DNA of 64,000 nt from the NCBI GenBank assembly GCA_026936325.1, contig JAPTHN010000001.1, positions 96,363,859-96,427,858 of the forward strand, in the 5' to 3' direction. Source of the DNA: Platynereis dumerilii (lineage: Eukaryota > Annelida > Polychaeta > Phyllodocida > Nereididae). Below, one piece after another: positions 36,181-48,710 of this stretch; positions within the stretch are counted from its first letter, which is position 1, and every line of letters starts with the position of its first letter. Both the position numbers and the translations under genes were made by a program. The notes under the pieces are model-generated. The model searched no databases, was not told the DNA's origin, and was given only the letters and a program-made list of their open reading frames with translations.

Positions 36181-38677
36181 GTTGTTGTAATTAGTTCCTT
36201 CAAAATCTTTATTTACATCATGCAAAATCTAACAAATTAGATCCCTTGTCACCAATTGAAGCCAAAACCAACTGAGATTCAATCTACCCATACCATTGAA
36301 ACAGCTTTAAATAGATTGTGACCAATTAAAATCTAATCTGGTTACACATGATTAAGTTTTGTTAAATTCGTTGCATTCGGTTTCATTTTGTTACGACCAA
36401 CTACATGTACGTTAGTTGGCCTAATAAACCAATTAGCTGAGAATGTCAAGGTTTGCTGCCAAAGGAAGAGCTTGTTGACATTTAGCCTGTGTCCCAGTGA
36501 TGCCAATGTTTGGTATAATGAAGCCAGATGATTTCCATACTGTAAATTGTTAATCATATTAAATAATTCCTTTAAATTCTTGAAATCCTCGCGAGACAAT
36601 AGAATTTGTGCAGTAGGAATGTAGCAACATAAACTGCATTTTTTGCACCTAAACAAATCTACCTTAATCAGGGGACCAAATTTTGGTTAAGAAATGTAGA
36701 TTACATTTAGAGGCTCAGAACTCAGCAAAATGGTCTCTTAGTAGATTGATGTTCTCTAATGAGAGGTATTTCTAAAGCTGCCTGTTCCATGTCACATCAT
36801 TATTCATCTTTGAATTTCATTGTCATGCCATCACGAGCCTGTTGCCATGTTTGGCTTAGTTTGTTCTTGCTGCTGGACTACTTTTTATGGACATTTGAGA
36901 GTTCTTTTCCCTGCTATTTCTTTCCCTATTTTCTAACCAGGAAGCTTAATGGTCATATGGCCCTCGTTTATGACGGGCCAATGAAGACCTTTAATGGATT
37001 TTTTAACTAGCGCTGATCGTATTTCTATCACATCAGCAATATTGTTACCTCATCCACTTGTTTCACTTCATTCAACCTTTCCATGTTCATTCAGCCTCAT
37101 CTCAACGACATTGATTATCCGAATGCCTCCAGGCTGACCAACTATTTTGCAGCAACTTCAACATGTACCTTGGTTGGTTACTTGCCCTATAAATCTATAA
37201 AATTATGTCACCGATGTGAGGTGTAAGCAAAATTGGTATTTTACTGTAAGAATAAGTTTTCCGTCAAGATCAAGAACACTGAAAAGCAATGTTATGTCCC
37301 TGTTGTAGTGTTATAAAGGTGACACTTTATGATATCAATTTATTCCATTGCACTTGAAGGTAAAAATGGTTTATTCTGTTCACATAAATGGTAGAAGGAC
37401 AGGACCACACCAACACTTCCTTGATGAAGATGAGATCAGGCAAGGAAAATGAAATCGTTTTATAAGGCGATTACCCATTGCAAGTTTGCCTTCCAGAAAA
37501 ACACCTTTAAAATACATCAGGTTGTTATATAGAATTATTTTGGCGCAAAAATGACTCTTCCTGCCAACTCATGGGTAATTGGCTATGGAATATAAAATAT
37601 TATGGAATTGTAGCAATCAAATAATGATGAAAAATTAAGAGATCAGCTTAAATGTGACTCTTCCTTTGAACAAGAATACAATCTTGTCTAGCCAGAAACT
37701 GTTATTACTGCCTATTTATGGAACACATGATGCAGTGGGTTCATGTTAGACATAGAAAGAAGGCAACATAAACACATGCTTTATCCATGAATTCTTGTCA
37801 GGGATGCAGTGTGTCTGAGAAGAATGTTAAGATTTGAACAGAGAGTGTGAAGCTAGCTGTGAGATGGCAAGTAGCTGCTTACATTTAAGAAGGAAGTGCA
37901 AGCTGGGTCTGGATATGATTTCCAGGCTGTGAAGTGCAAGTGGGATTAGGCAATGCAATTCCATATATCCAGAAAGTGGCATCATACCTGTGAGGGACTA
38001 CAGCAGGAATATACTTGGAGGAGAGCAGGGATGTGGGATATATATATATGCAAACCACCGAAGGGCACCAATTTGTCCCGCCACAGATGATGTTGGTAGC
38101 TCCAGTGTTGTAAACTCCGACATGGTTAGCACAACTGGCCAAAACACAGCGGGTCGTATCAGGGCTATAGGTCTGAGGGTTGCATCCTTTCCCATCCTCA
38201 TCCCATCCGACCATCTGCTGCTGAAGCCACATCAATCAGCTGACCATCCCATATGGCTCCAGTCAATCGGCCTCAACCTGCTAACAATGCAAACTGCCTG
38301 TGGCGTTTTATAACTTACAATCAACTTTTATTTATGCCAATGTACAAAGAATAAAATGGACTCCTATGGCAAGGGGCAAATCCTTTTGCTTGTCAAGTAT
38401 TGTCTTCTTATTTCAGGTGTTCTCTCCAGCAAACAGGCTGGCCTCATGAGCAATGTCTTCTGTTTAGCGAGATGAGTAAAAAAGACAAAAAAAACAGCTA
38501 GTTTATCTTTGAAACTGAGCAAATATTTCTAATGGCAGATTTATGTCTATAATACAGCACTTAAATGATAATGGAAGATGCACGGATTTTTTTTTTTTTT
38601 AAGAATGGGACTTTAGCTTAATCTCAAATGCAAGTTTTTATCCGGACATCATAATCATATGCGAAAAGCATGTCTCT
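36181..38677 (+). repeat. Family blocks B to E, diverged copy
   Basis: The order B, C, D, E is kept, but substitutions and indels are far more frequent than between 1-11990 and 28275-34700. It ends at GCGAAGAT, duplicated by the next element. A (TA)n run persists near 38040. Confidence 0.72.
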
Positions 38678-38685
38678 GCGAAGAT

Positions 38686-40532
38686 GACTGCCAGTCAAAA
38701 CGGTGATAAACCAAAACAGCTATTGCCGAAACGGCGAGGGTTTTTCCGAACTTGACCAAAACGGCTATTGCAAAAATTCAAAATGCATGCCATTGCCAGA
38801 ACGACTTTTAGACATCACCAGAACGGCTATTACACTTAACCAAAACGGCGATATCTAATTCCAAAACGGCTATTTCACAAAAAAAAATTTATTCTATAAA
38901 ACAAGTTGTCCTGTTGTTTTTCTGGAACCATCTTTTTCAGTAAATTTGTTAATATCAGACATGAAACTACGATAGCAATACTGCATCTTCAAAGGATGAC
39001 AGTAATTCTGTAATCTTCTAATATATTAATACACAACTAAGGCCTACTGGGATGCCCTGACGTCACATCGCCGTTTTCCCTTAATTTCGGAATTTATTTC
39101 TCTCTTTTTCATTTCAAGACATAGCCTTCCAGATGCATACTACTTTTTTCTAGCAATTAACACCAAATATGAACCCATTCCTCCTCTATCTTTTATGTTT
39201 ACCCATTTTTGCATTTCCTAGCGAGGGCCTTGCCGCCATTTTATTTGTTGTGATCCAGGCCGTTTCTATTGCTGCATATATCCCCAAATAAAAGTAGGGC
39301 AAAATCAGACATTCTTTTAACATCCAAAATAATGCCGCCTATGAATCATTCAATAAATTGCAACCAAGTTCTAAATTGTTACATTTATACATGTATTGAT
39401 TTCACTCCCTGATTGGTATTGAAGTGTCACATCTAAGGTGTCAAAATCTGAAGTGCAATTAAGCAATTATACGCCGACATGTCTCAGACTGATTCCTTTG
39501 GTGAAATTCTCATCTTATCTATAATAGACTATAACACTCAAATGGTATCTAAGTTTACCTTAATTGTTTTAGCACTGCACATAACGACCTGCTTGAATTG
39601 CTTTTAAAACCTTTACAAAAAAATTAAAATGTGACATGTACACAATGTCAAATAATATATTTTCCGAAAATATTATTTTACATTCTGTACATGTCACATT
39701 TTTATTACCTCATTTCATAGCTCAGATCTTTATCTACAGTCATGTATACCAAAAATAACAAAACTTTCTTCACTGGTCAGCATATTGTTTCCTATGTTTC
39801 AACCTCAATACCATCTTTGCTCCTATGTCATGTGTCAAAGGTAAATTACCGCAATCTGCATTTGTATGCATGTGATCTGTCTTAACTCCAAACTATGTAA
39901 TCCATTTTTAGATATTCTTATGCACTCTGGCCCCTCTTTCACTATTCATTTATCAGCTTACATTGCGTTTTTTGACACAACTCTTTCATTCAGCACAACT
40001 CTCTGAATACCATTTATCACGGGTAAATGCTAGTACACAATTAATTGTCATCAACCTCAAAGCTTCAAAGGCTGGCAGTAATTCTGTAATCTCACTCTCA
40101 ATTGTCATCAATACCCAAGTCTGTACAAATTGTGATTGCAATTTATGTCTTCAAAGCTGTCAGATGATGAAGCTAATTGGTATTTTGTTAACACCTCTTC
40201 ATGAACTGCTTACTATTTGACACTTAACCTGAATATTTTTTGAGAGCCATAGAAATGTTAATCACTATTAAAAATCTTATATCCTTTCTTCTATTGTATT
40301 TCAAAAGACTACTTTTGTTCTGGACTGTCGCCGTTTTGGAAGGAAAATCCTGATAAAATAGCACATAAAACTACCATCGCCGTTCTGGTATAAAGGTATA
40401 GCCGTTCTGGTATAGAGGTGCAGCCATTCTGGTATAATTGTATTGTAACATATAGCCGTTTTGGTGTCGCCGTTCTGGCACTGTCAAAAAGACAATAACC
40501 GTTCTGGCCTATCGCCGTTTTGGCTGCACACC
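38686..40532. mobile_element. DNA transposon with iterated end motifs and 8-bp target duplication
   Basis: GCGAAGAT lies on both sides (38678-38685 and 40533-40540). The family sequence has no such insert at this place. The left 195 bp contain eight copies of a motif close to CCAAAACGGCTATT. The right 205 bp contain eight copies of its reverse complement (GCCGTTTTGG or GCCGTTCTGG). Only short true terminal similarity exists (TGCCAGTCAAAACGG against TGCAGCCAAAACGG). The 8-bp duplication with subterminal repeat clusters recalls Zisupton/KDZ elements, though hAT cannot be excluded. There is no transposase. Confidence 0.8.
39626..39703. other. Strong hairpin in the middle of the iterated-end element
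   Basis: Arms AAATGTGACATGTACA (from 39627) and its reverse complement (to 39702) enclose a second pair, AATAATATATTTT and AAAATATTATT, with a CCG loop at about 39664-39666. Only a small unpaired bulge separates the two stems. It sits near the centre of the transposon and may be the relic of a nested palindromic element. Confidence 0.7.
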
Positions 40533-40540
40533 GCGAAGAT

Positions 40541-41840
40541 ACTCTCCTAGAGTAAGTTATGTATGGTAATCGGTCAAAATCACATCTACAGCACAACAAT
40601 TGAAATTAGAAAAAAATGACACATGCAGCGCATAGAGTCTTCAATTTGGGATTTATTATATGTTCCAATTATCTTGCCAACCATCTGTTTGTGTGTGATG
40701 CTTGATGAATTATCTCCTAATTGGCTTCAATATGATCAGGGTTGACTGAAATTATCATGCGGATGGCCTGTGCTTAGAGAGTCTCCCACAATAGACCAGA
40801 CAGGTGCTTCCTGAAGGCAATATTTCTCAGAGGAAAAGGCAAAGGAAGAAATTTTGGGATATGACGGCACATGGCCTATTCATCTGGTCCTTTGCGGGAG
40901 GGCAAATAAGGTCAGTGGTCAAATCCGGACCATCTGTCTACAGGTCAGGTAGCCCAGCGGAAATGTAGGGCCATCCAGATTGGCCCAGGATGCCAGGGCT
41001 AATTAAGGGAGACAAGGAGAGAGCAGCCTAGGACTTGCCATTTTTCCTCTCTGGCCAAGGCAGAGGGCAGAGGCAGCCTGTGGAAGGCAATAAAATTATT
41101 TAAGCCCGGACATAAAGTGGGCTGCATGGCAGGCAGGAGAACCCAGGCAAGGACCAGACTCAAGTGCATTCAGCAAAATGATGCCAACATTAGTCAGTTA
41201 ATGGATTGGAAGAACGAACTAATCTGTCTCCACATTATATTACAATTTTAAGATCTGCCATGAATTTAACATAGGATATGAAGAGGGCCTTGGGTTTTAT
41301 CTTTAATATGTGCACATGAGAGGAACGATAGATAGAAAATAAAGGAATGTGACAAGGATGTGAAAGCAGACATAAGTTACAAGTCTTATTAGATTAGGCC
41401 ATATAGCAAGTGTACAGGGCAGTTCTTGGCGGAAAACTCTGCGCTTTAGGAAACATGTTCAAAGCTGCTCAGGACTCAGGACCCTCAGACTGTTAGTGTG
41501 ATAAACTGGACTGCAATCAAAGACTAAACTTTCCCCACACAAATAAAGGATTCCCTCTCATACAACTAATGATGTGCTGCATGTCCACGCCTGTAATACA
41601 AGAGAAGCTACAAAGCTGAAACTCCCGCTGGACCTGAGATGTATAAGACATTCCAAGAGAAAAGAAAAGAAGATTCCATATCCATCAGGCACTGGCATAA
41701 TTCAGAAAGCACAAGCCAGGATTTGTGTGCCACTAGATATCACTGCAATACATCTAGGGACTAGACTAGGCTAATATCCCAAGGATACGGCACACAACGC
41801 TTTGCTGGTTATTCTGGTTCAGAAGGTTGTTTTAAACAGT
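40541..41840 (+). repeat. Family blocks E to G, diverged copy
   Basis: Continues the copy interrupted at 38677. Landmarks are the phrase GTCTTCAATTTGGGA near 40640, the F-block phrase CAGGTCAGGTAGCCCAG near 40945 and the G-block start near 41545. No gene is recognised. Confidence 0.72.
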
Positions 41841-42244
41841 CAATGAGTTTTCTGTCTTTGAAGGAGTTTTCCCAATAATGATGGATGACTGTATTTTAGA
41901 GTTATCTTCTTCGGAAACATTCATTCATAATAGCTGCAAATAGACTACCTCAAAACTGCTTCTTGTATGATGCACAAGTGCAGAGATAAGTCTTCCTTAA
42001 CGAAAACTTAACTATCTCAGAGACCTCATTTTCGTAAAGGGGTCAGCCATCTTGGAGCTATTGTTTAGATTGTCATACATATATGTAAAATTATTTAATA
42101 TGCATTTTTTGAGAGAAAAAATAAAAGATCTGAATCTGAATCTGAAAGGTAACCTGTTCCTGGGATCACATAATGATACTCTTATTTTGCCACAGGTGCA
42201 TTTTCATCTGAGCCAGCAGACCCCAAACGTATAACTCCTCTTTT
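41841..42244 (+). mobile_element. Possible LINE 3' end fragment with TCTGAA tail
   Basis: This segment interrupts the family between blocks G and H. Near its right part an AATAAAA signal at about 42120 is followed by TCTGAA repeats (42129-42147), which looks like the 3' terminus of a non-LTR retrotransposon. The body has no reverse transcriptase sequence that I can read. The right limit could be at the tail (about 42148), with the remaining 95 bp unexplained. Confidence 0.4.
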
Positions 42245-42405
42245 TAAAAAGTTTTGACGTGTCCAAAATAAATTTTACCGAATGGTGCTCAGAATCCAAT
42301 CAAAATTATTTCTATTGTCATCTAAGGTACCTAAACAGTAAATGATGTGCTACCAAAAAATTCCTCAGTAACTGTTGTCTACTAAATAAACAGTGGTTGG
42401 CATTC
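42245..42405 (+). repeat. Family block H start, diverged copy
   Basis: Resembles 32730-32860 (phrase ACCGAATGGTGCTCAGA against ACCGAGTGGTGCTCAAA). It is the last forward-oriented family sequence before orientation flips. Confidence 0.65.
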
Positions 42406-42409
42406 CTCG

Positions 42410-45060
42410 GCCACTCTCTCCTTGTATCCCTTTCTTAGCTCTTGAATTCTGCCCTAACCCTGATAATATTGGACCCAATTAAGAGATAATTCATCGCGCA
42501 TCACACTCAAACAGATAAGTGGCGAGATAATTGGAACATATGGATTGTAATTCCCAAATTGAAGTCTCCTTGCGCCTCCAAGCATATCTTTTTGACGAAA
42601 TTCAATTACTGTGCTGGAGATGTGAGTTTGAGCGATTACCTTCTACGATCTGGGGAATCCCTGGGATAAAGCTGCAATACACAAATGGACAATATATTGC
42701 CAGGGAAGCTTACAGACACACCATATTTTATGGCATGAGAATCATACTCTTGAAGGGTACCATCCACAGAGACATTCTTTTCGCATACATTGGGGAAAAA
42801 CATGCCTTTGAGATTCGGTTGAAGTCCCATCCATTAAAAAAAGTGAAACCTTGGTATCTTCCATTGTCATTTAAGTGCTGTATTCCAGACTGCCATTTGA
42901 AAATGGCTCAGTTTCGCACAAAAACCAATAGCCTCGTCAAAGAGAGGACAACACATCACATACTGAATGTTTTAGCCCTTCTCATTAGAGGCCATTTTAT
43001 CCTATGTTCAATGGATTTTGCCTAGAAAATTAAAGTTGATCATGATTAGATGCTACAGGCAAGCGAGTTTGTATTGCAAACAGATTGAGGCTGATCGGCT
43101 GGAGGCAGGACGGACAGCAGCTGCTGAATGATGTGGCTTCAGTAGCAGATGGACAGATGGGATGAGGACAGGCAAGGATGTAACCCTCAGAGCCAATGTG
43201 GCTAACATCCTCTCACTGGATAAACCCACTTGCATTCCACAGCCTGGAAATCATATCTAGACCAAGCTTACACTTCTATTCTTAATGGAAGCAGCTACTT
43301 GCCATCTCACTGCATGCTGGCTTAACGCTTTCCTCTTAACATTCGTCTCAGAAACACTACAACTCTGCCAAGAATTTGCAGAGAAAGCCTATGTTTACTT
43401 TGCCCTCTTTCTACCTCAAACATGAAGCCTCTGCATTATATTTCTCACAAAAGGGCAGTTATAAGAGCTTCTGGCCAGACAAGATTATACTCTTCTTCAA
43501 AGGAACTTATCGCTTGGTCAAGTTTAAGTTGACCTATTAGTTTTTGCCCAGTGTTCTTCATCATATTTGTTTGATAAAATCCCATGGCATAGTAGTCCAA
43601 ATTGCCAATTATCTGGCAGGAAGACTCATTTTGCTAAAAGATCCAAAAGAATTCTATTTAACATCCAGATATATTTCCCACATGTATAAAGACAGTGTTA
43701 TGTATATAGCATGGGAAATTTGCTTATCAATTAATATCTTACCCGATCAAATGATCTCATTTTTATCCAGATAGTGCTGTTGTTGTCCTGTCCTATTACT
43801 TTGTATGTGAATGGAATGAACCATTTGTGCCTGCAAATACAATTGAAGTAAAATAATACTTATATCATTAAGTGCCACCATTGTAACAACACAACATTAA
43901 AAAAAACATTGCCCTTTTTTCTTCCAGGTTATACCATACAATTTATTCTTGCGATAAAACACCAATTTTTCTGACACCCTAAGATTGAAGATATAATTCA
44001 AAAGATTTATAGGCCAAATAACCAACCAGTGTGCCTGTAGAAGTTGGCTGCAAAACTGTAAGTCAAACTGGAGGCATTTGGATAATCAATGATGCTGACA
44101 TGAGGCTGAAATATTGGAATGGAACATGGAAAGGGTGAATAAAGCAAAACATGTGGATGAAGTAACAATGCGGCTGATGCGACAGAAAAGCGATCAGTGC
44201 CAGTTAAAAAATCCATGAAAGGTCATCCTTAATGCATCATGCCATTGATTCATCTGCAGTCGTATACATCAAGGTAGAAAGACTATGGCCTTCTGAAGCA
44301 CAATGACTGATGTATATTGATGCATATCTAGGTACTATTATAGTACTCTGAAGCATAAAAAAGTATACAGAAGCATAAAGAATTATACAGAAGCTTACAG
44401 GAATGTTTGTGGTGGTAAAAATGTTATACATTAATGGAGTTTCCTAATAAACGACGGCCATGACCATTAAGCTTCCTGAGTGAGGAAAGAGAGAAGGAAA
44501 TAAATGGGAAAAGAGCTCACAAATGGACACAAAAAGCAGCGCAGCAGCAAAGAACAAACTTAGCCTCACATGGCAACAGGCTCGTGAAAGCAAGACAATG
44601 GAATTGAAAGATGAATAACGATGCCACATGGAACATGCAGCTTTCAAAAGACCTCTGATTAGAGACCATCAATCTATAAACAGGATGATTTTGTAGAGGT
44701 CTGAGCCTCTGAATCTAATCCACCTAATAAATGGAGATCCCTACAAAACTGTTGACTTTTCTTAACAAAAATCGTTTTACATTTGATTGGCATTATGCGA
44801 GGCTATCATCGATGGAATTTGTTCAATTCCCTCCAATGATAGGCTCATTGCTCAATGATGTTTTAAGTGGTTAATGAAATATCTGGTATTTCATCTAAAA
44901 TCGTCATTTGAAGGAAAAGCAATATCTGAAAAGATTTTTCATTTGAGAATCTAGAATTACCCTGCGGCATGAATGCAATGCCCATTGTGTCCACTACATT
45001 GGCATCTTGGACTTTCTTTGGCCTGATAAGGATAAAAATTTGGAATCAGTCATTGCTTTC
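42410..45060 (-). repeat. Family blocks E, D, C and H, inverted copy
   Basis: Reading the minus strand from 45060 gives H (45060-44790), then C, D and E down to about 42440. Block B is missing and H abuts C near 44780. Together with the forward copy at 36181-42405 it forms a very large imperfect inverted repeat centred near 42.4 kb. The plus-strand frame at 42531-43025 crosses several blocks, has no recognisable domain and is out of frame with the equivalent stretch in other copies. Confidence 0.75.
44224..44449 (+). repeat. Short repeat (block I) inserted in inverted block C
   Basis: This 226-bp segment interrupts block C between CCATGAAAGGTCAT and the AAACGACGGCC phrase. It recurs inverted at 48711-48930 and, diverged, at 53340-53525. 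It has internal short repeats around GAAGCATA and ACAGAAGC. No target duplication was found. Confidence 0.6.
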
Positions 45061-46928
45061 ATCGATTTGACAATTGTCTATTTGTCATCATCAATCATTG
45101 TTCAATTTGCATGGAAGCCACTTACTAATAATAATTGAACATGTAGAACTATGGAGATAGCATCAACCAAGACATTTTTCAAAATAACACAAGATACTAG
45201 TCTTATAACTTTTTAAAAACAATGTCAATAAACTTCAAAGGTTAAGACTTTTATTATAAATTCCTTGTTGTTGGAGCTTTTTCTTCATCAGGGATGATCC
45301 ATTATTATATACTGACCTGTCTGACCATGCAGTTGAAATGAAATTGAATTGAATTAAAACCTCAATTCACAGCCTATCTCAATTCCTTCAATTCAATTCA
45401 TTGCATTTTTCCAACATTGTCAATTCAATTCAGTTCAGGCTTGTAGCATGGTATTGTGTACAGTGGCTTTTTTTTCAGACTGGAAAGCTTGTTATTTCGA
45501 CATGATATGTCATTTGGACATGGCATGTATCTGATTGACTAGAGGAGAATGTGCAGTTTTCAGAAATATATGGTTTGCTATGTGTTGGTTGATTCGCCTA
45601 TCACCATAAATCAAAATTCTGCTAAAAAAATTTGTTTTTTTCCTTGTTTATAGCTCATTCACAAATAGTATTGCTTATAAAGGGTGATGCTTTTGATATT
45701 TTGACAATTTTCAAAATGAAATAATTAGTTCAGTATCACAGACTGAAGCACAAAGAACATATTTAGCTAAAAAAATTATGGTTTTACAGTGTTAGAGTTC
45801 ACCAAGAGAATGTTTTACATGAATATGTCACACAGTTTGAAAACAATTAATTTTCTTACATGCACTTTTGACCTCTCCTGAAATATATCTTCTTTATATA
45901 TGGAATATAGCTAATGGCTGCGTGGAAGCCCCATAACATCCCTCTTCTAGACCAACATTTCTTCAGTTCCTGAGACCGTTATAAGGGCACATTTAGGATA
46001 CTTTTGCATTGCTTATGCAAATGTTCACAAGTACGTCGCGTTTTACAAATTCGTAGGTTTAGCTGTCAAACTTTTAGGGGCAAGGTCGACATTTTTTTTA
46101 CAGATATTTATGCATCAAACTGCGATACTGGACAAAATATTAAGTCTCTAACCATCATATTGAATTTGTTAGAGCTGATCTTAGTGCGTTCACAAGTACG
46201 TCGCGTTTTATGAAACCGACACTTCCTGCTGCTAAGTCACCTTGGTTGTGCCAATAGCATGGATACTTGTGAATAGTCATTAGAAAACATATTTAAGAAG
46301 CAAAAAAAAATTTTGAGAGAAATCTGAACTCAATTATGCGCAAAATTAGCATATTTTTAAAAATATGATAAATGAGAGAAAATTGTCAAAAACCATACTT
46401 TTCTCCTAATTATGCTATAGAAGGGTAATTCTGGATTAAATCCAATATCAATAATGCCAATTTGAATTATTTTCTTCAATGGACCATGCATTTATGTTCA
46501 AATAAAAATTACTTGGGATATTTTGGGGAGAGTCAAAAATCTGCTATTAACTTGGAACAGAACCTAAGACCCAGCATCCAAAATCAAATACTATGTCAAA
46601 TAATCTGGTTCCCTAGAACTATTTCTTACTGATTTGGAATAAAATTTCCTTATTTTGATACTGTCATCTCTATATTATATCACATGATTTCTTGTTAATT
46701 TCAGGGAATTTATCATTATCGCAATATATATGTTTAATCATCATTTACTAATTTTAAAAGGTTAAATTGATTTTCCACTATGTTTTAACCATGTTCATTA
46801 TTCATTTCATATTATTTGAACCCCAATTTGGTTTTTTGTGCATTTTCTAATCATTTACTTTCATAAAAAAATAACACTAAAATTGACTTGGGCTTGGTTT
46901 TTGTTGAGCATAGTCAAAGCTGTTATGG
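45061..46928. other. Non-family DNA with no recognised gene
   Basis: It is AT-rich and holds no open frame above 70 codons. A 22-bp direct repeat, TTCACAAGTACGTCGCGTTT plus two bases, occurs at about 46025 and 46190. Repeated ATTCAATTC strings lie at 45340-45440. Nothing else is supported. Confidence 0.5.
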
Positions 46929-47260
46929 CTAGATAGATAGATAGATAGATATGGTAAGTGCAGCCCTCTAAGCCCAGTTCTGGGCGCTCACGAGGGTTGA
47001 TTGATGAGATGGGAGAGAGAGCAGGAGTCCTCAACATGTTACACATTTACCCCATGTGAGGGATCTTTTACTTGCCCAGCATAGACACTGATACAAGGGG
47101 CCGCCAATTTAACGTCTCATCCGAACGACATCCAGCTGGGATTTTGCTCATGAAGGTTCACTGAAAATTTTGGGTTCCCCACCCGGGTTCGAACCCATGC
47201 AGGCAAAGACCTTCAGCGGAGCAGGCGGGCACTTAAGCCCCTTGGCCACCCAGCTGCTGG
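46929..47260 (-). mobile_element. tRNA-derived SINE with conserved central domain
   Basis: On the minus strand the head has an A-box-like GGGTGGCCAAGGGG at about 47235-47250 and a B box GGGTTCGAACCC at about 47185-47196, as in a Ser/Leu-type tRNA. The central part includes CGTTCGGATGAGACGTTAAA (about 47104-47123), a motif shared by several broad animal SINE superfamilies such as the V-SINE type. The 3' tail is (TATC)n at 46929-46952. Length is about 330 bp. Confidence 0.87.
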
Positions 47261-47965
47261 TTACCATTTTTTCTAAAGTTGGTCAACACTATATCTTGAA
47301 CTTTTCCTGGTGGTTTGGTGACTTTAATACTTAAAATTTTTTGTGGCACAAGTGTTTTGACCAACTGTGGAGAATTCAATTTTTGCAGGGCAAGGCTTAA
47401 GGTGCAGCTCCTCACTGTCAGCAGTTAGAAATGTAAAACTCCAGCAAAATATGCTCCAGTATGTATATTATAAGTGTTCCAAAAATTAACTTCCTGGATT
47501 AAGTGAAAGTAGTTATTTTTTTGAAGAAATGAACAATATTCCTGTTCTGTCACGATTCACCCCAGTGCACCGATTCGCCCCATATTATGGAACAAAGAAA
47601 GCTCATTAAGCTCCATCCTTCTGGATTTAGTTTCCCTAATATATTAGCTATCAAAATATAAGAAGTACTTAATTGTGCTACAAGTTTCATTTTTTATCAT
47701 CAGTGGCCAAAATGTGTACACAATAGTGTGCTACAAGCCTTCATCAACTTAAGAAATTCTGAATTAATTCAAATTAATTCAATTCATGAATTGAATTGTC
47801 CCATCACTGGTTGAGACTAGATTTAACCTTAAATCTGGTTTTAACTCTGTCAGTGAAATCAGGTCTATGACTTTCTCAATAAACCATAACCTTCTTGTGT
47901 ATTCTATAATCTAATTATATACATGTAGTGTCTATTTAGCCTAATTCTAAAACTTCTACGTTGTT
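47261..47965. other. Non-family DNA, nothing recognised
   Basis: No copy elsewhere in the window, no long open frame and no terminal repeats were seen. Confidence 0.45.
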
Positions 47966-48296
47966 CAGGGGCGGACTGGCAGCATCTCGGGCCCCTTGAC
48001 AAAATAAATCTAGGGGCCCCCGAAGTTCCTACAGTCAGTTATTTCAAAAGATAAACACAAAATTCTACTGCATATATTTAGTTTGGTAAAGATGTTATAT
48101 TTGGATGGGGGCCCATGCGAGAGGCCTTGTTAAATTCAGTTGACTTTGTTTCATCACAAAATCATAAACCTGATGTCTAAGCTTAGTTTATCAGCTTTCC
48201 ACCAATTTTAATTTTTTTTTTTACATCTTGAATGGGCCCCTGAGTGGATGGGCCCGTGGCTGCTGCCACTCTGCCACATAGGCCAGTCCGCCCCTG
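47966..48296. mobile_element. hAT-type MITE, 331 bp
   Basis: It begins CAGGGGCGGACTGGC and ends with the matching reverse complement GGCCAGTCCGCCCCTG. The flanks ACGTTGTT (47958-47965) and CCATTGTT (48297-48304) agree at six of eight bases, as in an aged 8-bp duplication. GGGCCC-rich subterminal sequence is common in hAT MITEs. There is no coding. Confidence 0.82.
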
Positions 48297-48304
48297 CCAT
48301 TGTT

Positions 48305-48710
48305 TCATGATCAATGAAGTATCAACCTTTTGAATGATGACTGCATGGAAGCAGATTAAAATATTTAGACTGAAATCATTGCTTTAAGTAAGTCAAACAT
48401 GTCCTCTTGAAATTCACATGAAACTCCTTAATTACATTATGATATCATTAAAACAACATCTTCAGTGATGTTTATCTTTTCTATCTGCAGAAATATGCGA
48501 GTTATATCTTGGCAGGGTAATAACTAGAAATAGATATATGTTTAGTATGCTGCTGCAAATGTGTCAAATTCCCCAAGCTAATTAGTTTTGAAATACTAAA
48601 AGCCCTTCATGATACCTTTTAGAAGAACCAGCTTCTTGAAAAAAAGTGCAGCTGTAATGAGAGGATAACTCTGGAAATGCATGGTGACTCCAGTTTAGAG
48701 CCTTTTGGTA
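48305..48710. other. Non-family DNA, little recognised
   Basis: About 48370-48430 weakly resembles 53180-53265, which suggests that an older family boundary lies here. Otherwise nothing is seen. Confidence 0.4.

Noticed and set aside
42531-43025. 164-residue open frame as a host gene
   Set aside because: It crosses family blocks E and D in inverted orientation, has no domain I recognise, and its frame is broken in the paralogous copies.
47185-47260. Possible tRNA-Ser or tRNA-Leu gene on the minus strand
   Set aside because: The head leads directly into a SINE core and (TATC)n tail, and the acceptor stem is not complementary.
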